64,000 nt of DNA, from contig NZ_CP069370.1 in assembly GCF_019623905.1 (NCBI RefSeq), positions 3,416,001-3,480,000 of the forward strand, in the 5' to 3' direction. The notes beneath the pieces were generated by a model. That model was given only the letters and a program-made list of their open reading frames with translations. It searched no databases and was not told the DNA's origin. The translations under genes were made by a program, and so were the position numbers. This DNA comes from Neotabrizicola shimadae. GTDB lineage: Bacteria; Pseudomonadota; Alphaproteobacteria; Rhodobacterales; Rhodobacteraceae. This document shows positions 1 through 8,221 of this stretch, piece by piece (position 1 is the stretch's first letter; each line of letters opens with the position of its first letter).

Positions 1-269
1 AGCGCCGCCGCCAGATCGTCGTCGCTGATCTCGCCCGCCGCCACCTTGGCCGCCAGATCGGCACGCGGCTGCGTCAATCCCACGCCCGCCACCCGGGCCA
101 GCCGCGCCGCGGCCTGCGAAAGGTCCTCCTCCACCTGCCCAAGAAAGGGATTGACCGCCACGGTCGCATCCAGCGGGAAGGCCGGTGGGATGGCGCGGGC
201 CGCTTCCTCCGCCGCCAGCAGCAGCCGGGAGGCAAGCGAAGGGGCAATCTGCGAATGTTTCAGAAACAT
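1..269 (-). CDS. dabA: DabA-like inorganic carbon uptake subunit (DUF2309/UPF0753), N-terminal part only
   Basis: Only the first ~89 codons are present; the gene runs off the left edge. The product begins [10 protein letters not shown] and contains [14 protein letters not shown] at about residues 32-45, which resembles the conserved aVNP element near the start of the DUF2309 family. DabA is the zinc-containing, carbonic-anhydrase-like cytoplasmic partner of DabB in energy-coupled dissolved inorganic carbon uptake (established for Halothiobacillus DAB2). The ATG at 269 follows a GGGAGAG ribosome site and starts 14 bases after the dabB stop, so the two are co-transcribed. The catalytic zinc site lies outside the window and cannot be checked. 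The identification rests on the N-terminal motif plus the neighbouring dabB-type gene. Confidence 0.82.
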   Translation of the reverse strand, partial: MFLKHSQIAPSLASRLLLAAEEAARAIPPAFPLDATVAVNPFLGQVEEDLSQAAARLARVAGVGLTQPRADLAAKVAAGEISDDDLAAA

Positions 270-283
270 CGGAACTCTCCCTG

Positions 284-1837
284 TCAGGATTTCACGGACG
301 CAGGATCGGGCGCGCGAAAGCCGCCGATCATGCGATCAAGCAAGGCGTTAAGGTACAGCCCGTTGGCCAGGTGCACCCGCAGCCCGGCGGTCGAGGGGTG
401 GTGCGCCCACAGCGGGAACAGTGCCTGGGCAAAGGCGACCAGGCCGAAGGACAGGACCGCCAGCACGATCAGCGCCCATTCCAGCGCCCCGGCCACCGGG
501 GCCGCGGGCAGGGCCGGCCCCCAGATGGCCTGAGCAATCACCTGGAAGGTGAAGTAGGCCAGCGCCGCGGCAAGCGAGGCGGTGACGGTCCGCCGCGTCA
601 GCGCGCCCGGCGCTGCATCGGCCAGCCCCTGCGCGATCAGGTAAGAGACACCAAAGATCAGCATGGTGCCCAAGGCCAGCGCCTGGGGCGACTTGTCCCC
701 CAACAGCGCGGTGAAGACGAAGGCCACGCCGACATACAGCACGATCGCCAGACCGAAGGACCGCGCCACTGCGGAAAGTCCCGGCACGGCCACCGGGCCG
801 GGCTTGCGGATCGCGTTGACCGCGCGCACCGCACCGCCCGAAGACAGGAAGGCATGCGCCTTGTACAGCGAATGCGCCACGATGTGCAGAAGGGCCAGCG
901 CCCAAAGCCCCAGGCCGCATTGCAGCAGCATGAAGCCTATCTGCGCCACGGTGGACCAGGCCAGCGCCGTCTTGACCGCGCTTTGCGTCAGCATGACCAA
1001 CGCCCCGAACAGCGCCGTGAACCCGCCCAGCACCGCCAACGCCGCCATGGCGCCGGGGCTGTGCTGCACCAGTCCCGCCAGCGTGATCAGCAGCACGCCG
1101 CCCGAGTTTATGATGCCTGCATGAAGCAGGGCCGAAACCGGGGTCGGGGCCTCCATCACTTCGGTCAGCCAGCCATGCAGCGGGAAGGCCGCGGTCTTCA
1201 TCGCCGCCGCAACCACCAGAAGGCCCACTGCCGCCTGCGCCATGCCCGGCAGGGCCGTTACCCCGGTCAGGTCGGCGATGTTCACGCTTCCCAGGCTCTG
1301 CCACAGCAGCACCGAAGCCAGGATCAGCGCCACGTCGCCCGCACCCCAGACCCGGATGAACTTCGCCGCCGCGCGCTGCGCCTCGGGACGGTCGGGGTAG
1401 AACAGCAGAAGCTGCCGCATGGTCAGGCCCAGGCCCACGAAGGCCAACACCAGAACCGGCAGGCTCGCTGACTGGACAAGCAGAAGGACCAGGCCGATCG
1501 CCGTCAGGGCCAGGCCGTGAAACCGTCCCTCCCGCGCCTCTCCGTCAAGGTACCGGCGCGCATAGCGCACCACGACCCAGCCCACGAAGGCCACCAGCAG
1601 AACCAGAGTTGCGCTGATCGCGTCCAGCCGCAGCAGTGCAAGCCCGGATGCCTGAAGCGTCAGCGCGCCGCCAAGCCACAGCTGCATCAACCCGGCCACC
1701 CCAAGCGCCAGCGCGGCAAGCGTTGCGCCCTCGGCAAGCGCGGGCAGGCGGCCGGGACGCCTGCCGGGCGAAAGGGCAAAGGGTAAGGCCACCAGGAAAA
1801 GCAGCGCAGGCGCCAGGGAAATCAGAGGAAGGTACAT
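284..1837 (-). CDS. dabB: DabB-like proton-conducting membrane subunit (NuoL/MrpA-type antiporter family)
   Basis: A 517-residue polytopic membrane protein of the proton-conducting transporter family (PF00361). The diagnostic NuoL-like segment is at residues 219-243 ([20 protein letters not shown] then HAGI), including the conserved His-Gly-Trp-Leu and Pro-Thr-Pro-Val-Ser-Ala-Leu-Leu-His. No other complex I or Mrp genes are nearby. A lone NuoL-like subunit followed by a DUF2309 gene is the DAB arrangement, in which DabB is thought to couple ion flow to DabA-mediated hydration of CO2. I chose the ATG at 1837 over an upstream start at 1873 because it has GGAG nine bases upstream and begins a hydrophobic helix ([10 protein letters not shown]). 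The older annotation style for this family is NADH dehydrogenase subunit 5-like, which would mislead here. Confidence 0.88.
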   Translation of the reverse strand: MYLPLISLAPALLFLVALPFALSPGRRPGRLPALAEGATLAALALGVAGLMQLWLGGALTLQASGLALLRLDAISATLVLLVAFVGWVVVRYARRYLDGEAREGRFHGLALTAIGLVLLLVQSASLPVLVLAFVGLGLTMRQLLLFYPDRPEAQRAAAKFIRVWGAGDVALILASVLLWQSLGSVNIADLTGVTALPGMAQAAVGLLVVAAAMKTAAFPLHGWLTEVMEAPTPVSALLHAGIINSGGVLLITLAGLVQHSPGAMAALAVLGGFTALFGALVMLTQSAVKTALAWSTVAQIGFMLLQCGLGLWALALLHIVAHSLYKAHAFLSSGGAVRAVNAIRKPGPVAVPGLSAVARSFGLAIVLYVGVAFVFTALLGDKSPQALALGTMLIFGVSYLIAQGLADAAPGALTRRTVTASLAAALAYFTFQVIAQAIWGPALPAAPVAGALEWALIVLAVLSFGLVAFAQALFPLWAHHPSTAGLRVHLANGLYLNALLDRMIGGFRAPDPASVKS

Positions 1838-1898
1838 GATCTCGGTCTCCGGATCGGGCTCTCGAACCGGCATTTAGGGCTTGTCCGCCATTCAGAAA

Positions 1899-1919
1899 AT
1901 TACATATATTGTGAGTAAT
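1899..1919. promoter_or_regulatory. Candidate LysR-type operator between dabBA and its divergent regulator
   Basis: A perfect inverted repeat ATTAC-N11-GTAAT lies in the 101-base divergent gap, matching the classical T-N11-A form of LysR-family recognition sites. It sits 20 bases before the LysR start codon, where it could both autoregulate that gene and control dabBA. The N11 spacer is AT-rich (ATATATTGTGA), unlike the surrounding GC-rich DNA. Confidence 0.7.
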
Positions 1920-1938
1920 CGTTCTGTCTGATGGAACA

Positions 1939-2811
1939 ATGGCCCAGCTCAACCTGCACCACCTCCGCCTGTTCCGTGCCGTCGCAAGCGATGGCACCCT
2001 GACCGGCGCGGCGCGCGGCCTGAACCTGTCTCAGTCCGCTTTATCTACACAGATCAAGATGTTAGAGGCTTCTCTCGGCCAGGACCTTTTCGAACGCCAG
2101 GGCCGCGGCCTGGTGCTGACCGAGGCCGGCCGCATTGCCCTGGACCATGCCGAGGCGATCTTCCGCACCGCCGACGACCTGACCGCCACCCTGCGCGACA
2201 CCGGCCGCCAGCGGCGGGCGCTGAGGGTGGGGGCCCTGGCCACCCTGTCGCGCAACTTCCAGATGCAGTTCCTGCGCCCCCTGATCGGCCAGCCGGATGT
2301 CGAGGTCGTCCTGCGCTCGGGTTCGCAAGACGAGCTGTTGCGTGGGCTGGAAGGTCTGGCACTAGATGTGGTGCTGACCAACCTCGCCCCAGCCACGGAT
2401 GCGGTGAGCCACTGGCTGGTGCACCGGATCGACGATCAGCCGGTCGGCCTGATCGGCACGCCGGCCAGGGTGGGCCCGGTGCCCCAGTCCCTGCGCGAGC
2501 TGCTGGCCAGCCAGCCCCTGATCCTGCCCACCCGCGAAACCGCCCTGCGCGCCGCCTTCGACGCGCTGGCGACGCGGCTGGAGGTCACCCCGACCCTCGC
2601 GGCCGAGGTAGACGACATGGCCATGATCCGCCTTCTGGCGCGCGAGGATGCCGGGCTTGCCATCATCCCGCCCATCGTGGTCCGCGACGAACTGGGAGCC
2701 GGCACCCTGGTCGAGGCGGCGCGGCTCGATGGGATCAGCGAGACCTTCTTCGCCGTCACCCAGAGGCGCCGGTTCCCGAACCCGCTGCTGAAGGAAATCC
2801 TGCGGCGCTAG
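1939..2811 (+). CDS. LysR-family transcriptional regulator (CbbR-like position beside dabBA)
   Basis: A 290-residue LysR regulator of normal family length. The N-terminal winged helix-turn-helix spans about residues 4-62 (LHHLRLFRAVASDGTLTGAA, then SQSALSTQIKMLE), followed by the linker helix and a LysR substrate-binding domain. It is divergent from dabBA with an ATTAC-N11-GTAAT repeat in between. LysR genes commonly accompany dab operons and respond to carbon status in carbon-fixing bacteria, so control of dabBA is a reasonable inference; the effector is unknown. The start at 1939 has a GGA close upstream. The gene converges on the next minus-strand gene with only six bases between them. Confidence 0.9.
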   Translation: MAQLNLHHLRLFRAVASDGTLTGAARGLNLSQSALSTQIKMLEASLGQDLFERQGRGLVLTEAGRIALDHAEAIFRTADDLTATLRDTGRQRRALRVGALATLSRNFQMQFLRPLIGQPDVEVVLRSGSQDELLRGLEGLALDVVLTNLAPATDAVSHWLVHRIDDQPVGLIGTPARVGPVPQSLRELLASQPLILPTRETALRAAFDALATRLEVTPTLAAEVDDMAMIRLLAREDAGLAIIPPIVVRDELGAGTLVEAARLDGISETFFAVTQRRRFPNPLLKEILRR

Positions 2812-2817
2812 CCTGCC

Positions 2818-3840
2818 CTACAGCGCCGCCCCCCAGACGCGGAAGCGGCCCTGGCCCGTGACCTCACGTACCAGGCCGCGGGCGAACAGAAGGTCAAGGT
2901 TGCGCTGGACGGCGGCGCGGCTGGCGCCGGTCTCGGTTTCGGCCTGGGGGGCCGCCAGGGTGGGATGGGCCACCAACGCCGCGATCAGGCGGGCGGGGGT
3001 GCGGCCCTGCAGATCGGCCACGCCGGCCTGGGCACGGGCCTGCCAGGCGGCCAGCCGGTCCAGCGCCATCAGGGCGGAAAGCACGGCCCGGTGCGCGCCC
3101 GAGATCCAGCCGGCAAGCCGGCGGTCGGGGTCGCCCGTCACGGTCAGCGCGGTGACGCCCGTCAGCGACAGGGGCAGGAAGGGCAGCGCGCGGCCGGACC
3201 CGGCGGCGAGGCGCTGGCCCAGCACCGCCGCCTCGATCCCGGCCAGGTGCGCCGGCCTTTCGGTCAGGCCGCGCCAGAGATGGAAGGCCGCGCAGCCGCG
3301 GGTCACGGGAGAGAGAAGCTCGGTCTCGCGCAGGGCTTCGGCGACCTCATCGGCGAGTTGCGGGTCGGGGCGGCCCTCGCCGCCCAAGGTCTCGGCCAGC
3401 GCGGCAGCAAGGGGCGCGGGGCGGTTGGGCGCGGCCAGACGACGCGCGGCCCAGGCGGTGCGGATCAGCCCGTCACCGCCCTCGCCCACCGCGCCGACGC
3501 GATACGACAGCCAGAGCGCCAGCCGGTCAGAGGTCACACGATCACCGGTCCACCAGCTGAGAGCGGCGGCCTCGTCCAGCGCGATCCGCCCAAGGGCACC
3601 GGGGCCAGAGGCGCGCAGCCGTTCCGAAAGACGGCCGGCATCGAAGGCAAGCTCGGCCAGGTCGGAGGCGAGTGCCGCCTCGGCCGCGCGCCAGACCGGG
3701 GCGGCCTCAGGTCGGGGGCCTGCCCAGGGCGCCGCGCCGGGCGGTTCGTCTTCGGGCGGGGCGGGCAGGAACCACAGATCGGCTTCCTCTGCGTCTGCCG
3801 GGTCGAAGGGGTTGTGCAAGGGTTCGGGCCCCTGTCCCAT
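2818..3840 (-). CDS. Helix-turn-helix protein resembling DUF1612 (RHE_PE00001-type) proteins
   Basis: A 340-residue, alanine- and leucine-rich, mostly helical protein. The clearest domain is a C-terminal winged helix (about residues 305-336): TGASRAAVQRNLDLL, then ARGLVREVTGQGRFRVW, the usual recognition helix plus wing. The N-terminal 55 residues are acidic and proline-rich, probably disordered. The overall pattern (an all-helical body ending in a TGASRAAVQRNL-like element) resembles the DUF1612/RHE_PE00001 and DUF1403 proteins of alphaproteobacterial plasmids, but I cannot confirm the family by eye. It lies downstream of the ParB-like gene on the same strand. The ATG at 3840 follows AAAGGCGG. 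It is probably DNA-binding; its target is unknown. Confidence 0.6.
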   Translation of the reverse strand: MGQGPEPLHNPFDPADAEEADLWFLPAPPEDEPPGAAPWAGPRPEAAPVWRAAEAALASDLAELAFDAGRLSERLRASGPGALGRIALDEAAALSWWTGDRVTSDRLALWLSYRVGAVGEGGDGLIRTAWAARRLAAPNRPAPLAAALAETLGGEGRPDPQLADEVAEALRETELLSPVTRGCAAFHLWRGLTERPAHLAGIEAAVLGQRLAAGSGRALPFLPLSLTGVTALTVTGDPDRRLAGWISGAHRAVLSALMALDRLAAWQARAQAGVADLQGRTPARLIAALVAHPTLAAPQAETETGASRAAVQRNLDLLFARGLVREVTGQGRFRVWGAAL

Positions 3841-3938
3841 GCCGCTGCCGCCTTTCCGATGTCTTGCGCATTATCGCCGGAAAACGGGCGGAGCCAATGG
3901 CCGGATGCGGGGCAAGACGGCGGCAGCGCGAGATGAAG

Positions 3939-3956
3939 CCTTCCCCGCGGGGAAGG
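3939..3956. repeat. Dispersed palindrome, copy 1 (core TTCCCCGCGGGGAA)
   Basis: A perfect 18-base palindrome, CCTTCCCCGCGGGGAAGG, eight bases past the stop codon of the ParB-like gene. It could fold as a strong hairpin in the transcript and serve as a 3'-end element, although no run of T follows it. Six further copies occur in the window. Confidence 0.85.
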
Positions 3957-3964
3957 TTTCGCCT

Positions 3965-4954
3965 TCAGGGCGCGACCTGGTCCAGCATCAGGCGCAGGGC
4001 CTGTTCCAGACGGGTGCGGTCGATGGCGGAAAAGTCGCGGTCGAGCCGGATGTCCAGCCGGCCTTTGGCTGCGATGCAGAGGCAGCGTTCATGGCGGCGG
4101 TCGAAGGTGAAGCTGGTCCTTGTGCCCGCCGCGGCGCGCGACGGGCGCGGGGCCGGCCGGATAGCCTGGCCGGCACCATCCTCCACGGCGCCGCACAGGC
4201 GGCGCAGCACATCGAGCTCGTCGGCAATGGAGCGGTTGTCCCAATCCGCAAGCTCGGCACGGATGGCCATGGCCAGGCCTTCGACCTCTTCCAGGCGGCG
4301 GGCCAGCGTCAGGCCAAGGGAACGGGGAATTTCCTGCGGGTAGAGCAGGGCCTTGTCCAGCCGCCGCACGATGGTCATGAAGCTGCGGATATAGCTGCGC
4401 TTCTGATAGCTGGCGGATTTGTACAGGACGGCCACGGCCCTTTCGGGATCGTCCTCGGAGGTGCCTGGGTCGGATGCGAAGTCCAGCGCCAGCATCGCCA
4501 TTTCGGCGAAGGAGATGCCCTTGCGGACAAGGTTCTCGTCCACCATCCGGCGATAGAGCGCGTCGAGGTCGGCGCCGGGCTCGGTGACGGCGGCGGGAAT
4601 GGCGCCATAGGCGGCGACATCGCCGGTCTCTTTCAGAAGCTCGCGGTAGGCCGAAAGGCGGCGGTAGCCCTGTATCAGATCGAAGTCGCCATCGGGTCGC
4701 GATTCCACCCGGATCGGGTTGGACAGGCCAAGCTCGGCGATGGAGGATTTGAGTTCGGAAAGCTCGAAATCGGGCACTTTCTTGCGGTCGCGCACCAGCT
4801 TGACCATGCAGATGCGGTCCAGGGCAACCGGCTGGACGACATAGGCGGCACGGTGTGGCGCGGCGGAGACCTTCCCCGCGGGGAAGGTGGCAGGCCCGCC
4901 CGTTGGTGGCGCCACGGAGAGGCGCATTTCAAGAGTTCCTCGCGGGTCGGGCAT
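3965..4954 (-). CDS. Orphan ParB/RepB-like nuclease-domain protein
   Basis: A 329-residue protein. Residues ~40-140 form a ParB N-terminal domain: an ELKSSIAELGLSNPIRVE segment and then LIQGYRRLSAYREL, equivalent to the GxxR box of ParB. A central helical region with a possible DNA-binding segment follows, and the C-terminal 80 residues are unassigned. ParB proteins bind centromere-like sites during replicon partition, but there is no parA beside this gene, so a regulatory or accessory role is as likely. The ATG at 4954 has AGGAG upstream; the reading frame stays open further upstream only as an overlap with the luxR-type gene. Near the N-terminus (residues ~23-29) the sequence TFPAGKV is encoded by a dispersed palindrome. 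Confidence 0.75.
   Translation of the reverse strand: MPDPRGTLEMRLSVAPPTGGPATFPAGKVSAAPHRAAYVVQPVALDRICMVKLVRDRKKVPDFELSELKSSIAELGLSNPIRVESRPDGDFDLIQGYRRLSAYRELLKETGDVAAYGAIPAAVTEPGADLDALYRRMVDENLVRKGISFAEMAMLALDFASDPGTSEDDPERAVAVLYKSASYQKRSYIRSFMTIVRRLDKALLYPQEIPRSLGLTLARRLEEVEGLAMAIRAELADWDNRSIADELDVLRRLCGAVEDGAGQAIRPAPRPSRAAAGTRTSFTFDRRHERCLCIAAKGRLDIRLDRDFSAIDRTRLEQALRLMLDQVAP
4869..4888. repeat. Dispersed palindrome, copy 2, inside the ParB-like gene
   Basis: The same palindromic core extended to 20 bases (arms ACCTTCCCCG and CGGGGAAGGT), located within codons ~23-29 of the ParB-like gene. It is read in frame as T-F-P-A-G-K-V. Because the element is palindromic, the opposite strand gives the same peptide in the matching frame. 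Confidence 0.85.
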
Positions 4955-5061
4955 GGTGGTCTCCTGGCGGACTGGTGCGGGTCCAGATGGCCGGGAAACC
5001 GGTTTACGAAGGCTTTCACCGCCGCGCGCAGGGTGGGCGCCGGATGGGCGGGCGCGATCCG

Positions 5062-6087
5062 TCAGGGGGTGCGGATGGCGGCGATGTATTCGCCGAACAG
5101 TTCGCGCTCGCTGGTTATGTCGAGCTTGCGGTAGATCGAGAGGCGGTAGTTCTTCACCGTCCCGCGCGAAAGGCCAAGCTTGCGGGCGATCTCGATCACC
5201 GGGTAGCCCTGAAGCATCTTGAGCGCGACCTGCTGTTCGCGTTCCGACAGAAGGTCGACCATCTGGGGCGGAAGCCCGGATTCGCCGCCGAAGCCATGCG
5301 CGGTGCCGTCGGTCGTGACCTCGTCGCAATAGCCGCGCGGCGCGGGGCCGAAATCGGCCGGAAGTTGCGTGCGGCGCAGCGACATGCGGCCCGGCAGGTC
5401 GATGACGCAGGGGCCGCGCGCCGCGATGACGGCCAGCGCATCGGCCACGGCAGGATCGCGGCCGGTCACTTCGGCCCAGGATTGCGTTTCGAACACCGTC
5501 ACCCCCTGGTGATCGACCAGCCGCAAGGGGCGGGGCTGGCCGATGGGCGAGCGTTCGGTGACGCTGCCGGCGGCGATGAAGGCGCTGATGTGCCGGCGAT
5601 GCAGGGCGGCGAGCAGGGGGAAGATCTCGCGCACGCGGCGCATCTCGGCCGCGGTGAAGGCGCCTTTCGCACGGTCGAGGATCAGGGTGGGCGAGGCATT
5701 GCCGAAGGGCGGCAGGAACACCGCGATCTCGTCATAGATCGACATCGCGGTCAGGAACTCGCGGGCATAGAGGCTGCGGCCGATCCTGGTATCCATCTCG
5801 CGCAGGCGGAACACGCCGATCTCGCCCGACTGCATCCAGTGATTGTAGAAGGGGTCGAAGGCGTAGAAATGCTCGTAGTAGGCCATCATCGAGGTGGTGG
5901 GCTCGATGCGCGGCAGGATCAGATCGGGCGTGGTGGCGCGGGAGTAGCGCACCATCGCGGCCAGATCGTGCGGCACGGCCGCGCCAAGGATGGCAAGCAG
6001 GCAATCGTAGAAATCGGCGGCCCCGAGGCGGTCGATTGCCCTTGCTGTCAGCAGGGACAGGGTCGCCCCGTTGGACTGCGCCGCCAT
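5062..6087 (-). CDS. LuxR-family transcriptional regulator
   Basis: A 341-residue protein with a C-terminal LuxR/GerE helix-turn-helix (about residues 280-332: LSEREQQVALKMLQG, then SRGTVKNYRLSIYRKL). The first ~240 residues form a sensor region that I cannot assign. It has no receiver aspartate pattern, and I do not recognise an acyl-homoserine-lactone-binding domain. The Asn-Tyr pair in the recognition helix (VKNYRLSIYRKL) is usual for the family. It is followed by the ParB-like gene after a 107-base gap. A GTTCCCC/GGGGAAC inverted repeat lies about 23 bases upstream of its start and could be an autoregulatory site. It is also divergent from the 6260-13482 sugar operon and might control it. 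Confidence 0.82.
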   Translation of the reverse strand: MAAQSNGATLSLLTARAIDRLGAADFYDCLLAILGAAVPHDLAAMVRYSRATTPDLILPRIEPTTSMMAYYEHFYAFDPFYNHWMQSGEIGVFRLREMDTRIGRSLYAREFLTAMSIYDEIAVFLPPFGNASPTLILDRAKGAFTAAEMRRVREIFPLLAALHRRHISAFIAAGSVTERSPIGQPRPLRLVDHQGVTVFETQSWAEVTGRDPAVADALAVIAARGPCVIDLPGRMSLRRTQLPADFGPAPRGYCDEVTTDGTAHGFGGESGLPPQMVDLLSEREQQVALKMLQGYPVIEIARKLGLSRGTVKNYRLSIYRKLDITSERELFGEYIAAIRTP

Positions 6088-6109
6088 CTTCGGGTTCCGG
6101 GAAAGCTGG

Positions 6110-6127
6110 GTTCCCCGGCAGGGGAAC
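6110..6127. promoter_or_regulatory. Inverted repeat upstream of the LuxR-type gene
   Basis: GTTCCCC-GGCA-GGGGAAC, a perfect 7-base inverted repeat with a 4-base loop, about 23 bases upstream of the luxR-type start codon in the divergent region 6088-6259. It may be a regulator binding site or a transcript hairpin. It shares the TTCCCC/GGGGAA arms of the dispersed palindrome but has a different centre. Confidence 0.4.
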
Positions 6128-6174
6128 GTCTTGGCGCGGGGGCGTCAAGCGGGAAGTGGGTCATGCGTGCCTGA

Positions 6175-6194
6175 CCGCGGTCATGTGACCGCGG
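6175..6194. promoter_or_regulatory. Candidate operator for the 6260-13482 sugar operon
   Basis: CCGCGGTCA-TG-TGACCGCGG, a perfect 9-base inverted repeat with a 2-base centre, 65 bases upstream of the Gfo/Idh/MocA start codon. Length and symmetry suit a homodimeric repressor site. Which regulator binds is unknown; the adjacent LuxR-type protein and the ROK protein inside the operon are the local candidates. Confidence 0.5.
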
Positions 6195-6259
6195 GCACGA
6201 TTGCCAGCCCGGCGGGACCGGCCGCATCATCGGGGCGTACCGCCAGCAGGGAGAGAGCG

Positions 6260-7357
<1,098 letters not shown>

Positions 7358-7360
7358 GCC

Positions 7361-8221
7361 ATGGCCTACAAATCCTCGCCCCGCCCCGTCTTTGCCGGAC
7401 CGACGCCGATCCCCTATCGCAGCGTGACGCGCCATATCTGGGGCGATGTGGCGGCGGGGCAGGTGGATGACTGGATCTATGTGTCGTCGGACAAGATCCA
7501 CCAGCTGGTCTTCGGGCTGCCGCCGGGCGACGGGTTCCGCCATTCGGAGAGCTTTCGCACGGTCTTTGGCGCGGACGAGGTGCTGTATGTGCTGATGGGC
7601 ACCATGGTGATGGCCAATCCCGAGACGGGCGAGGTTCATCTGGTGAAGCAGGGCGAGTCGGTGTTCTTCCAGAAGGACACCTGGCACCATGCCTGGGCCT
7701 GGGGGTCCGAGGAGTTGCGGGTGCTGGAGTATTTCGCGCCGCCACCCTCGACCGGCAGTTCGGGCGCCTATGCGCAGACCCGGCCCTATGTCTCGACGCC
7801 GCGCTATCAGCGCGACGAGCTGATCGGCCACTGGCCGGCGCGGCAGGCCGAGGCGAAGGCGCGGGCCACGATGAAGGTGCTGCGCGAGGAGGACCGGCTG
7901 TGGTCGCTGGATGCGGGCGATCCGCGGGTTCTGACGGGGATCATCGCCTCGACCGACCAGCTGACGGCGGGGTCGGTGCGGCTGAACCCCGGCGGGCGCA
8001 GCGGCACGCTGCGGCATGGCGGGGCGGCGGGGCTTTATGTGCTGAAGGGGCGGGTCAACATTCTGATCGACGATCCCGAGGCCTCGCCCGTGTGGTTCGA
8101 GCTGCATCCGCAGGACGGGTTCTATGTGCCGCCGGGCGCGGGATACCGCGCCTTCAACATGGGAGGCGAGCCGGCGGAATACCTGTTCGGCGTGGCGCCT
8201 CACTACCTGCCGGAAAGCTGA
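7361..8221 (+). CDS. Bicupin (two cupin domains) protein
   Basis: A 286-residue protein with two cupin-like barrels. The first (about residues 40-130) has HQLVFGLPPGDGFRHSES, an EVLYVLMGT strand and a W-H-H-A-W element. The second (about 185-285) has SGTLRHGG, GLYVLKGRVNIL and a late PPGAGYRAFN turn. Metal-ligand histidines are evident in domain 1 but sparse in domain 2, so domain 1 is the likely active or binding site. Bicupins in sugar operons include isomerases and dioxygenases as well as sensors; nothing here fixes the reaction. Its stop overlaps the next start as TGATG, indicating translational coupling to the ROK gene. Confidence 0.75.
   Translation: MAYKSSPRPVFAGPTPIPYRSVTRHIWGDVAAGQVDDWIYVSSDKIHQLVFGLPPGDGFRHSESFRTVFGADEVLYVLMGTMVMANPETGEVHLVKQGESVFFQKDTWHHAWAWGSEELRVLEYFAPPPSTGSSGAYAQTRPYVSTPRYQRDELIGHWPARQAEAKARATMKVLREEDRLWSLDAGDPRVLTGIIASTDQLTAGSVRLNPGGRSGTLRHGGAAGLYVLKGRVNILIDDPEASPVWFELHPQDGFYVPPGAGYRAFNMGGEPAEYLFGVAPHYLPES

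Noticed and set aside
284-1837. Annotation as a complex I NuoL or Mrp antiporter subunit
   Set aside because: There are no other complex I or Mrp subunits, and a DUF2309/DabA-type gene follows directly.
3939-3956. The palindrome copies as ordinary rho-independent terminators
   Set aside because: None has a following T run, two copies are inside genes, and one lies beyond an already good terminator.
2858-5134. A 758-codon plus-strand open frame over the HTH and ParB-like genes
   Set aside because: It is antisense to two genes with recognisable domains and ribosome sites, and the translation has no family features.
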